Shown here piece after piece: positions 23,257 through 34,501 of a DNA stretch of 64,000 nt. Every line of letters starts with the position of its first letter. The stretch's first letter is position 1. Below the pieces are notes generated by a model that was not told the DNA's origin, searched no databases, and saw nothing but the letters and a program-made list of their open reading frames with translations. The translations under genes and the position numbers were made by a program. The DNA is from Entonaema liquescens (lineage: Eukaryota; Ascomycota; Sordariomycetes; Xylariales; Xylariaceae): positions 372,001-436,000 of the forward strand of contig CADCSX010000002.1 in assembly GCA_902805475.1 (NCBI GenBank), given 5' to 3'.

Positions 23257-23892
23257 GGTGAAAGTGACTGCTTCATATCGCTATGCAACATTTGAAGCTT
23301 GAATAATCCTAGTCAAGGTTATCGAGATTTAGAAGAAAAAAAAGTTCCATAGTTCCATATCGCAACGCATGTCGAATCGGATACCAAGAACTTTTAGTGG
23401 GGCTTCTTAAATAACCTTAATCCGTACCTTTGAAAGTACCAAAAATCCAAGGATACGTAACTTTCATATCCGCATAACTTTACCAAACAATGTGTTTATG
23501 CATTCGAACAATGCATCATAATTATCCCTAAGACTTTTTCTATATAAAGAAGAGTTTTCTATAGTTCCGGAATTCGTCGTATTCTACAAGAATCTTTTAC
23601 CGTCAAAATAGTTCCTCCGTTAACTACCTAGGTACCTAATTTATTTTGGCGACATTCAAGGTTCACCGATCCGTAGGTAGCCGCGGGGTCCGTCGACACC
23701 GAGAAAACGGATCCCACCAGCCACGAAGTGGGAGCGGTCCCTGACGCAGGGGCAAGGGCAACAGGGTAGCTTCAGCCACAAATCCCTGCTCATCTCGAAT
23801 TTTTGACAGCTTACATATCCATCCCCTTATCCGACCTCTCATTCACTTTTTGTCATTTCTCAATTTTTCTTTTTCATATATTTCTCGTTACG
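23257..23892. promoter_or_regulatory. Divergent promoter region
   Basis: A 636-bp spacer between the starts of the IF-2 gene (minus) and the membrane protein gene (plus). Pyrimidine-rich before 23893. No named site. Confidence 0.4.
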
Positions 23893-24920
23893 ATGGCTCG
23901 TCAAAGAGGCCAGGGAAGTCAGCTCCCGCTAAGAAGAAGGATACCGGTCCGCCGGTACCTTTCAAGAGGCCGCCTGAGGTCCTGCAGCCTTTCCTCGAGA
24001 CGCTCGATGAGAAATGCGTATATATCACACATATCGATAACCACCCCCGGGACTTCAAGCAAAAGATCTTTGTTGTTCCTACGCTTATGAATATTGCTCT
24101 AACGGCTGCCTTGATCTATCGCATATGGTACATTGGGCCTTACTACCTCCGGATATTCGTCTCCGTTCTAGGGTACCCCAATGAAACCACCATGGTGGTC
24201 GATGAGATGGAGTGGAACGAGATCATCCCCGAGGTCTCTGTGCGCGCATTCAATTTCATGCTGGACTTCATCCTCTTTGTTTTCGTCTGGTCCTGGCCTT
24301 ACGACTTCGTTATCGGTGGCGAGCATGGAAGCCCCATCTTCTGGCGGTGGAACGTAGGATTCAAAGACCGCGAAGTTGTCGTTCGTCGGAGCAGGAAATG
24401 GGTTGAGACTGCCGGCGACTTTGTCAACGATGAAGGATCAAGGAGTCTCTTCATGTCCCGTATCGGTTTAGCGACGTCGCCCATGCTTCTCAACGAGAAG
24501 ACCGGCTACCTTCTCATGACCGCCGATTGGGACCTAGACTGGGCCGCCATGGTTGACGCCGCGGCGATGGTAGAGGAGAAGATGGCTGCGATCGAGGCGT
24601 TCAAGTTGGTCATCCTGCTTTTCCACGAGGAGTACGGATGGCTCTGCGTAGACACGAAAGCCGGCGAAAATGTTGAGGAGGACGAAAGGAGGCGCCAGGT
24701 TTTCGCGTTCAGAGATGCGCTTGCTGCAGTTGGCAAGGAGGCTCTGTTTTACCGCTGGATTGAGATAGTTCAGTTTGAAACATCACGACCTGGTGGTTTC
24801 ACAGCTGATAAACAGGAAAAAGCTGCCCAGGAAATCAGGGAGTTATTCAGAAAGGAGGGTATCGACTTTGATGATTTTTGGAAACAGAGTGTGGGCCAAG
24901 AAGGCCTCGCTACTCCCTAG
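23893..24920 (+). CDS. Fungal-specific membrane protein, function unknown
   Basis: About 342 aa if one base is missing near the start. From codon 3 the frame reads SSKRPGKSAPAKKKDTGPP and stays open to the TAG at 24918. It has no ATG of its own. The only nearby ATG (23893) lies one base out of frame, so I infer a missing C or G at 23895-23897. Conserved-looking segments are VYITHIDNHPRDFKQKIF, two hydrophobic stretches (about residues 60-90 and 125-150, the latter LDFILFVFVWSWPYDF), GSPIFWRWNVGF and ADWDLDWAAMVDAAAMVE. I recognise it as a family common in filamentous ascomycetes but know no function. It converges with the PP28-like gene. Confidence 0.8.
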
Positions 24921-25396
24921 ATGTAATGTTTATAGACAGGAGGATATGAAATAGATATATATATACCGGCATACACAATGAGCCAATATTCAGTGTGGTT
25001 TAATAGTCAATAAAATTTGATTCCGACTGATTGATTCATTATTCGGCTGCTAGCATATGTACAGCAGCGTAGATAGTAAATGTAAGACACGCATGCTCCA
25101 GTAGACAAGTCCAGCTGCATAATCCCGCAATATTTGAAAAGGGAAAGGCATTATTATCCATGGGACTCGGTAGAATTCACACAAGTGGATTTTGTAGACG
25201 TGGAAATGAAATACCAAACAAACAAAGCACACGAATATTAAGAGCCAGCACAAAGAGTTGTTCACTGCTGCACATAGACGGAAAATATTGAAGACAGTAA
25301 CGCCAGAGTGTTTAATAAATATGCTATGTGAAGTGGGCCGAGTTTCTCAAGGCCATGTGGACTACCATCATCGCAGTCAATCACGAACGATCACGT
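24921..25396. other. Convergent spacer
   Basis: 3' flanks of the membrane protein and PP28-like genes. No gene is seen. Confidence 0.5.
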
Positions 25397-26275
25397 TTAT
25401 TTGGTTTGCTTTTTCTTTCCGGTGGTGCTCTTGCCCAAGGCAGCCTCACGCTTCTTTGCTTCCTTAGCCTCAATCTCAGCTCGTCGGGCCTTCTCCTGAG
25501 CCTCTCTCTCTTCCTTCTCAGCCTAGATTTATATGTTAGCAAATGATAAATGGTGAGTCATGGGTATTTAAAAGTACTGACCTGCTTTCTCGCGGCCTCG
25601 GCTTCTCGCTTCTCTCGGATGAGTCTTAGGCGCGCCAAGTCAGCCTTGGCCTCGTCCGTCTTGCCAGCTTCGTGCAGTTTACGATATCTCTCCTTGGCTT
25701 GCTGGGCCTCTAAGGATTCGCGCTCCTTTCGGCTCATGGTCAGGCTCTTAACACCCTCGGTAGCCTCCTCGACATCAGCAGACACCGGGGCCTTGGTCAT
25801 GTTTCGTGCAGCCTTGGAGTGGTTCGGGTTGGCGGGCATATCGTCATCTTCCTCTTCCTCTTCGGAATCGGTGGGTAGGTCGCCGACTTGAACAGTCTTG
25901 CTCTTTCTGGCAATAGCTGCCTCCTTCTGGGCCTTCTTAGCCTGTTTGCGCTCCTCTCGAGTTAACTCGGCCTTCTGTTGGGAAGGACCGGCATCGTCAT
26001 CATCCTCATCCGAGTCTTCCTCTTCGGAGCTCTCTTCCTCATCTTCTTCGTCGTCCTTCTTAGCGCCTTCGCTCCACATGCTAATCTCATTGCCATCAGC
26101 GTCGAGAGGTCGGAGGTCACGAGAGAAGTGCTTTCCACCTGAAGAGAAGAATATTAGTGACTGAAAAAGCATAAAACAAAAGTAAATTTACTAAGAACAT
26201 ACCTCCTCGCGTGAACTTCCTGAATTTGCCTCCACGGCCACGAGAGTTGCCGCCGGGTGCACCGCGTCCAGACAT
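25397..26275 (-). CDS. PP28/PDAP1-like casein kinase substrate phosphoprotein
   Basis: Three exons (26275-26203, 26138-25582, 25522-25397) give 251 aa. The start MSGRGAPGGNSRGRGGKFRK is a Gly/Arg-rich N-terminus, and KFRKFTRGGGKHFS is the hallmark of the 28-kDa heat- and acid-stable phosphoprotein family. A long acidic segment with many Ser-Glu/Asp sites for casein kinase 2 follows. The central NPNHSKAARNM motif and MSRKERESLEAQQAKERYRKLH (first 20 residues diagnostic) define the PP28 domain. The tail is a charged helix ending KKKQTK. Its role is poorly known; ribosome and RNA association has been suggested for relatives. Splice junctions are clean (GTATGT, GTCAGT donors) and restore frame exactly. 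Confidence 0.9.
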
Positions 26276-27684
26276 GATGATAGTGTTGAAAGGTGGTGGT
26301 AAGAGTGACGATTGGTGGGATGGCGGGGTAGATAAATCAGAATCGCGACTGGTTATAAATGAGGTAACGGCGCAAGACGATCCAAGTCAAACTGGGTTAC
26401 GAAATTGGAAGGATCCGAGTTTTCTATTTACTATTCGCACGACGTGAATAAATAGAAACAGTGCAAAGCAAAAAGAAAACCAAAGTGAAAAAAAAAGGTT
26501 GTTGAGGCGACTAAAGATGAGTAAAAAGATGGTACTGAGTCAAACGGCGTTGGTCAAAGAGGGGCAAAAAACTACACAATAGCGGTGTTCGAGCACACGC
26601 GATAAGACCTAGGACCTGCTGTTACATGTACAGTTTACTACCTTTAGGTACTTAGCGCTGTGACTGTACCATGCTGCAGTCATTGTCTCACAGAAGTTTA
26701 GAAGTCCCTGATAGCAGGGCCTGAATGGTGGGGTAGGTAGGCTGTTAGCACGCCATGTCCGCCGCCCATCAATTATAACGTCATTGATTGGCTGGTTTTC
26801 AGCTAGCTTTTGGTTTAGCTTAAGTTACCTGCACCCAGCTGTCATGTAAGCAATTTACCTTTATGCTTATTCGACAAGATTTCAATCCAGTCAGAATGAA
26901 TGGAAAAAGGTTATGCCGCTTTGACGCGTCCGAGTCTAGCCCCACTTTGCCAATCCAATGAAATTAAATTTCTTGCGACTTCTTTTTCCTCTTTTTTTTC
27001 TCTTCTTTCCCCATCATAAGACAACATCCTTCATATTCACTCTGGCTTTCGTCGTTTTCAGTGGCAGGTCTTGGAGGAAACTGGAGGAGAGAGAGAATTT
27101 TATTCGATCACTTACCCTTTGGCCCGTTGTAGTTCCTTTGGAGCTGCCGTTGGGTACCAGAGAAATTTTTGCATCGATACATGCACCTAAATATCTAGAT
27201 GTGTAGAAACCTCAGTGATAGTCGTGATGGTCAAGAGCAACTCATGATGAAACCAAAAGAATACGATTGTGGAACGAAAAGATGATACCACTCGTCCTGA
27301 ATTATCGTATCTGCCAGGGTTCAAGACGTCCAGATTGATGTGGCATCGAAGTTCAAGGTATATCAAGCGATATTAACAATTCGGTGCAAGAGCCCAGCTT
27401 TACGTATTATGTCCCTTCGAGTGCCTACTCAACAATAGATATATAATTTAAGTGCCCCTGTTGATCTGGGTATGACTAAATCCTTATCTAATATGTTCGC
27501 ATAACAGCTGAGGTGTGTCATAGAGGAGATTATGTATTTGATAACCGGTATGCGGAAGCCCACGAGCGCTTTTAAAGTCGGGGCTCGATCTTCCTTTTAA
27601 CAGACCCCGTGCACTTCCCAGCCACCAAGATCGAAGAGGCAGGTGGAAGAGAGGGTGGAAGAGGAGGAATGTGAGAACCATGTA
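26276..27684. other. Gene-poor spacer
   Basis: The left end is the promoter side of the PP28-like gene. No supportable gene; open frames of up to 82 codons lack domain features and start context. Confidence 0.5.
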
Positions 27685-28525
27685 TTAGTGCTGTCTACAT
27701 AAGTTCGACGTAGCACCCTTAAAAAAGTGTTGTGCATTAATTAAGGAAATAGGTAAAATTCGGGATTTAACCGAAATATTTCCAAATAAATATATTTCCT
27801 ACGTATTTTAATATATTTTATAATATTTTATAAATTTTTATTATTTTTTTTCTTTTTTAAAATTAATAAAAATTAAAATAATTTTTTATTAATATTTAAA
27901 GTTTAATACGTTATTTTTAATTATTATTCGTTTTTTTAATTAATACGTAATATTTTTTTAAAAATATTACGTCGAATTTACGTAAATAACATTAATACGT
28001 ATTCGATATTATTAATAATAATAATTTATTATATTTTTTTATTTTTTTTTATTTTTAATAAAAAATCAAAAATATAACGTTATTATCGAAGTAATTTTAA
28101 ATTAAATAAATTTTTTTTATATATATAAAAATATAAAAATAAATCGTTTAAATTTTCGTAATTACTCGAATTAATAACTTAAATATTTTATATTTTTAAA
28201 CGATATTTAATTATTAATGTTATTTATATAAATTTAACGTAGCATTTTTAAAAAAATATTACGTATTAATTAAAAAAACGGGTAAAATTCGAAATTTAAT
28301 TAAAATATTTTTAAATAAACGTATTTCCCACGTATTTTAATATATTTTATAATATTTTATAAAATTTTATTATTTTTTTTTTTTTTTTAAAATTAATAAA
28401 AATTGAAATAACTTTTTATTAATATTTAAAATTTAATACATTATCTTTAATTATTACCCGTTTTTTTAATCAATGCGTAGCACCCCTTTAAGGGTGCTAC
28501 GTCGAACTTGTGTAAATAGTACTAA
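27685..28525. mobile_element. Pair of decayed MITE copies in AT-rich block
   Basis: Copy A spans 27685-27995 and copy B 28214-28525, in the same orientation, separated by 218 bp of almost pure AT. Both match the reverse complement of the intact 308-bp element at 54518-54825 along their whole length. Nearly all differences I checked are C-to-T or G-to-A, the pattern of RIP. The outermost ends (27685-27720 and 28470-28525) are least mutated. The flanks show TA on both sides of the block. Confidence 0.85.
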
Positions 28526-30089
28526 TATTAGGTTCATCCTATATTACACTTCTAAGCTAAGACTTATGGCCTAATCTTCTTAGTAATAACTTCAACCTCA
28601 TCTGTCACTAGGTAGGTTAGGTAGAAACAAATCGACCTGTATTAATATTTTATGACACCGCCGACCCCTTGACCACGATATAAGCACCTAACTTGGCCTT
28701 ATACGTTTGATTGGGACTCTTCACGTAGTTACAAACAGTCTCGGTAAGTACTTGGTGCGTTTGGGACGCTACAGGGTACTCCTCTCTCCTTCCAAGAGCC
28801 AGTCTACCCTGCTATACACTAATATGATCTAGAGAATCCAATATATTATTTATCAAACTTCTCTTTCGTCACAAGATTCCCGGATAGCATCACATTCTCT
28901 CTCGCTATACCCAAGAACTTACCAGAAAATGATGGTGCCGTAACCAAAGTGAGGTAAGTCCTATGCCTCCAATGGCCATGTGAATCAGGACCATGCCCCC
29001 ATCTCGCCTTAGCCACCACGGTCATTTTTACTCGGAAGACCTCTACTGTCCCCAGCCTTCCGACTGATAACTGCTACCCTTTTTCTGAAGACCTCTTCTT
29101 CAACTATATTTCATATGTATCGGACTGAATGAAGCCTATGATCTAGGTAGGCGCATGTATGCAATATCCACTACGATTAGATTCATACACTCTCATTCTA
29201 GCTTTTTCTGTGCTCAAGTAGATAGGGGCTACATCTAGGTTTTATAAGGGGTCATACTGAGGAGGGAAAATCTTTAGATGAGGCTATCTGTGATTCGACT
29301 CGCTGTTTCCAGGGGCCTTCCGAAGTCAAATATTGGAGCTTTTCACGTCACAGTACGGATGAACAGCGAAAGACAGCATGCACTCTCGCCGGTAGCACAC
29401 TGAGAAGGGAGTCAGACATCCTTTAAAGTTCTACTGAGCAGCACAAGGTATACGGCGTCACTACTTGGGCACTCGTGCAATATCCTTTCTCTCTAAAACA
29501 GGTGGCTGACGGATAATGAAGGATAAGTACCCAGACATGCTGCCATATAGCTAGCCAGCTCATTACCCACGCAAAGAATATGGCCGAGCCGAGAAGTGGT
29601 CTCTTAGACAAAAGCTCTCATGGCCACATGAGACAGCTAGAGTAAGTAGAATATGCTCTCAATACAAAGTCAGCAGCTTCCATGCTTACCTAGCGGTTCG
29701 AATCTCTTGTGGCATAAGGAGCTCCCTAAATCATCAGAGGGTCGTCTTTTTGATCATGTATCTCCAGTTAGTATTTGGCTTTTCCTATGACTTTTCGCAA
29801 TCAATTCAATAACACAGGGATATGCGACAGATGAACAAAAAGGTATCATTACAATACTATGTAAAGGTATCTATCAATTGCAAGATGTTTCAGTTCGCAT
29901 GTTCAATCGAGCACATGTAAATAGATTACCTAACGGGCTTAGGTTAGCTGCCACCCGAGCATGCGGAACCTAGGCCCTAGCGCAATTGTGCCCGACCGAG
30001 CGTTTTACCCTTGTAAACCCAAACAAAAGAGCCAAAATAACAGCCCATTCTTCCATAGCAAGACGAGTCATTGGTTCTCTTGCAACGTC
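28526..30089. other. Gene-poor spacer
   Basis: No gene seen. Sequence returns to moderate GC right of the AT block, with TAGGTAGGTTAGGTAG-type motifs near 28612. The right end is the 5' flank of the tRNA gene. Confidence 0.5.
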
Positions 30090-30192
30090 GGCTCAATGGT
30101 CTAGTCGTATGATTCTCGCTTCGGGCCACCGAAGTCCCTTCGCTTCCAAGCGCAGATGCGAGAGGTCCCGGGTTCAATTCCCGGTTGAGCCC
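30090..30192 (+). tRNA. tRNA-Pro (CGG) with intron
   Basis: The acceptor stem GGCTCAA (30090-30096) pairs with TTGAGCC (30185-30191). The D-arm follows in AATGGTCTAGTCGTATGATT. The anticodon stem is CTCGC/GCGAG with loop TTCGGG-T, anticodon CGG at 30122-30124. The T-arm is CCGGGTTCAATTCCCGG. A 31-nt intron (30126-30156) sits at the canonical place between positions 37 and 38, and its CCGAAG can pair with the anticodon region. The mature length is 72 nt. A CATTTTTG run just downstream fits a Pol III terminator. Internal A and B boxes act as promoter. Confidence 0.95.
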
Positions 30193-31049
30193 ACATTTTT
30201 GCCTTTTATTGCTGTCTTTTCGTTTTGTTTCGTGCAAAAGTAAAAGAGAGGTTGAATCTTTTTGGAGCGAATAGGAAATCTCATATTATAAACTTATGTC
30301 AATCAACTATGCGCACTTGTGCAAGCTAAATTTTACAGCTAGTCCTATGCATACTTATGTCATCCGGCACTTGGTAGTTACTTCCGCGCATGCTTCAAAC
30401 ACTTTGCTGGTCTTGTTAAGTGCCTTAAGTAGTTAAAGTAAGGTAGGGTTTATTTTTCATACATACCTATCTTGTCAGATACATGCTAAGATCATGTGTA
30501 AGTAAACCCTGTTACGAATTAGCAGGACTTTCTTAAGAGCTCGGGTAGGTAAGCTATCCTTTCGCGCAACGTTGGTACGGGCATCTAGGGTTGGGCTTAT
30601 AAGTCAAGATACTGCCTGGTTCAAAGGCGTGGGTGGCCGACTGCGTCTCCGAAAATAGTAAATACTAGCTTGCTACCATATTTTACAAGGAAAGCTAGGA
30701 AGGAAAGTCATGCGCAAGTCCTGTCGATTATGAAGATTAAATATTTGAGATGTTGCTAACGTCAACACAAATAACTGTAAATTCACCGCATATCCGGCGG
30801 CATTATCCTGCGCATTGTCACGCAAACCGTAGTAGTTAAATGAGAAATTGCCTCCACCCAACGCCGTGTAGTCGCAAATCCGAGGCATCCTTTACTTCAT
30901 ACCAGCTGAAGCATAGTTCCTCCAGCGGAACAGAGTAGCGTCCGAATGATCAGAGGCTATCGCCTATATCAAGTCTTCTGAAATAAGAAAAGTGGAAAGC
31001 ACGCCTGGATATCATCAACGAAGAATTCCACCCTTAACTAAGCACAAGC
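30193..31049. other. Spacer right of tRNA-Pro
   Basis: 3' flank of the tRNA and of the minus-strand small protein gene. No gene seen. Confidence 0.5.
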
Positions 31050-31691
31050 CTAAGCCTCTCCATCGGCCAGTTCCTCCTCCTCAATTTCCTCCTCGAACTC
31101 CTCTTTCTTAGGTACGACCTTGGAGGGCTTCCTACCACGAGGCTTCTTAGTGGGAGTGTCCCCATCAGTGTCGCCATCGGTCTTGCGCTTCCTGGAAACG
31201 CCTCTACCTCCCTTGCTAGAAGGAGTGATCGGGAGGGGAGAGTTATCGCCTTCACAGCTGGCGTAGGCTAGAAGCTTCTTCTGGATAGGTTTCCAGATGT
31301 GGCGAGCAGAGTCGGCACTGGCGTAGCCGCCGATCTGGGCGAGCTTCCTAGCATCCACCTATAGGTTTTATATGGTCAGTGTACCGATTTTCAGTAATAT
31401 TAGAAAGCAGCAATGTAGTTTGAAGGGCAAGCGATGTATTTGGTACATGTGCACGAGACGCAATAGAAGTATATCGGGCATATTCACGGCGAGATGATGA
31501 AGAGCAAAAATTAGTGAAATGGTGTGCGCTGGGTACTAATGATATGAGGGGCCTTCTATCCTTACCTGAGGCACGCCATCCTTGATATCGTTGATGCACA
31601 TGAACGCCATGGCCATGACTCCGATCTCGCGCTGGCTAAGCTGAAGCTTTTCACTAGCGCCATCTTTTCCGGGCTTAGTAGGAGTAGACAT
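31050..31691 (-). CDS. Small conserved fungal protein, probably nuclear
   Basis: Two exons (31691-31566 and 31358-31050) with a 207-bp intron give 144 aa. The N-terminal half is a compact helical domain (LSQREIGVMAMAFMCI, VDARKLAQIGGYASADSARHIW) resembling the short Myb-like or histone-H1-like domain found in many Pezizomycotina proteins. The C-terminal half is basic, with VSRKRKTDG and TKKPRGRKPSK, then an acidic end. The GRKP motif resembles an AT-hook, so DNA binding in the nucleus is a reasonable inference, not shown. Splicing is phase 0 (GTAAGG donor, CTATAG acceptor). Confidence 0.8.
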
Positions 31692-34501
31692 GGTTGCGAG
31701 AATTCGAAGAAAGAGTTGTTGTAGGATAAGCTGTGATAGTATGAGTGGAGGCTCGTTGAGCTAGTAGGTATATGAGGTATGTTTGCTGAAAGATGGTAGT
31801 TGGTTGGTGGGAATGAAAAGAATCTGTGTGTATCCTTTAGACAGAATAAGAAATAGAGAAAGCGTTGAGAAATGAAAAATCGAGGAGGGGTGTGGTTGCT
31901 TATGGCAAAAAGTGTCGTGAATTTGTGTGAATAGATACTTTGTAGGAAACAAGTAGGTAACCACGCGTAGTCACGTGGCAGGGCGTTTCTATCTTAATTG
32001 ACACTATAAATTTGATGGGAAGGAACCCACGCATTTAAGAGGGGAAGGAACTGGGAGATACCCTGCTATTTGGAAGTTGTGTTGTTGTTTCCATACCGTT
32101 GTTGGATGTGCCTTCTAATTACTAGGTAGTACCATCTTCACTTCATTTCAGATCACTTCCAGGTTGTTATGCTCTTTCTAATTTGAATCTTTGACCCGAA
32201 AAAATTGGGGTAGTCGGATCTCCAAGTTGCTCATCGGAGATCTAAGCTCGGACACTTATAAGGGAAAGGGAAAAGCTTGGATCATTTGTATAGAATAGAA
32301 TGGGTTTATTTTTTATTCTATCTTATAAGCACTAGTAAATTGTTATATCATTCTACTTTCATGATTGCGGATACCAACTGCTCTGTCATAGGATTATTGC
32401 TAATTGTTTGAAAAAGTATTGCTTTCACAAAATTTACTGAATAATGTATGTTTTATATGATGTAATGGCTTGTAGTAATATCTGTGCAACCTATATTAAT
32501 AACTTATAATATTTTTGCTAAGGATACTTGAGGATGTCTTATAGTAAGCAGTGGTTAGTTTGATGAACTATAGAGCCAGGTATCTAGCCATTCTCATAAT
32601 GACTTATACGCAGCCCGTACACAACTCTTAAAGTACCTAAATATGAAAAATCTTGTTGATTCCTATGAGAATCACGTTGGAATAACTAGGACATCTGTCT
32701 TAAGTGGTTTATACAACGACACTCGTTCCTTAAAGCCAGCAACCAACCCCTATAACTATCCTTGCTATTATATTCGAACTATTTAATCTGGGCATGACCT
32801 AGGCGAGATCGAGTAATATGATCGGTACTGAGATGATGCGCGCGGGGCGTACAATACACGTTACAAGACGATAAAGGGGATGGTGCCCTCTGAGAGAGGA
32901 TAGTGTGGGAGATGGTTGGGGACAGCTACGTGCGTTCTTGGGAAAGGGGTTCTCGATGTTCCCTTCCCGCCGATAAATGAGCAGAGAACCCAGAGGGAAG
33001 GTGATATCAGGAGGAAAGTGGTAACAATATTGACTACCGTACGAAATACCCCTATATAGTTCTCGAAGTTGTATCATGGTATTCCGGGATTGGTGAGAAG
33101 TACCTTGGGCTTTGAGATCTAATGGTTATTAAAGAATAATAAGTAAGTTTGGAAACATTAGGCACTTAGATATCAAATACTATTATCTTAATTTATTATT
33201 TTGGCATTCAGGTATTTTGGCCCGGGTTGGCCACTTACACAAGGAAATATGACTTCATTTTATTATGACGACTTAACAATTAGTTCTAACTTAAAAAGGG
33301 AAGAAGGTGCTATAGTAGTCAGAGATTGAGGCCATCGCAAGGTGTTATTCACTTATTCCACAAATCTACGTAGTAGGAAATGCCCACGATGCATGTAAGT
33401 CCTTGTTGGAATTTCTAATTTCTACCACAATACCGATTATCAAAATCCATATCTCTTCTCCAATCTCATGCGGCTCAGATCCCCTAGCAACAAGCCGCTG
33501 TGCCAAAGCGGGCAAAGCAGCAGCAAACTTTATGTGCATTGGGTACCTAACCTAGGTGGCCGCAGTGACAGGTAGGTACCTACAATCGGTGCACAGGCAC
33601 CAGCGAGTACCTTATATACCTAAAAATCAAACCGACTGTCACCATCTAATCAGCCATCTATTGCCATTTAGTCTAGTGGGTGATCTCTCAAATTTACTTA
33701 CCATCTCAGGATATACTCTACCATATAACGGTTCGCATCTATTTACGAGGACGATGTTTGGACTATTTAGCAAATTAGCAACTGCCATATGACTGACCAT
33801 TTTGCCATTTTGACCAACTTTTCTTTTTTTCATTTCTCTTTCCTCTTCAAACTTATTTACAGATGTACCTACTTGCGATGTTGGGTATAAAAATGGTCAC
33901 CTAACGTGGGCTTCGAACCTGCCCCCAAATTTAAGCTACACTTGAGCCTCATCGACCTGCATAATACAACCTGGGTAGCAACCTGGGTAGGTACCCGGCG
34001 GTCCAGTTACACCCCCCGAGGAAAGCTCGACCTCGTCGCAGCTACGATAGATAAATGCAACATTCGGCAACATCGCAACCAGTTAATTTACCCCCACCAT
34101 ACCAGTACAAACTGACAGCACATTAATAAATAAAGCAGAGGCCAAATAACACGACTCTCGATTCGGTTATATTGCTTTGTACTTTCAGTCTTCCCAACAT
34201 TCGAACATAATCAATATAAGGCAATCGTCAAGGATCAGACCTATTTCATGGTTCATAATAAACCCACCGGATCATGCTTTTAATTAGACAAATGAGAGCT
34301 ATAGGACGGACTAGGAAATGGCTTTCTAAGTACATACATCTTTCAGTCATTCTTCGAGTAAGCCTTCTCTCCCCAAGCCGCATAACAGGTAGCTATCTAA
34401 GGTAGACTTCATCCTCATAATAGGAAATACAGCACCCACATAATAGCTGCTTCCCTCGGAAGTAGATACCTCTATCCTCTCTCCATTCTCGCTTCCTAAA
34501 C
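31692..34501. other. 2.8-kb gene-poor spacer
   Basis: Promoter side of the small protein gene on the left. The rest is AT-rich with TAGGTACC motifs (33540-33620, 33985-34000). No gene or RNA could be supported. Confidence 0.5.

Noticed and set aside
33900..33935. tRNA-like GGCTTCGAACCTGCCC segment
   Set aside because: Only a T-loop-like string; no matching acceptor, D-arm or anticodon arm could be built on either strand.
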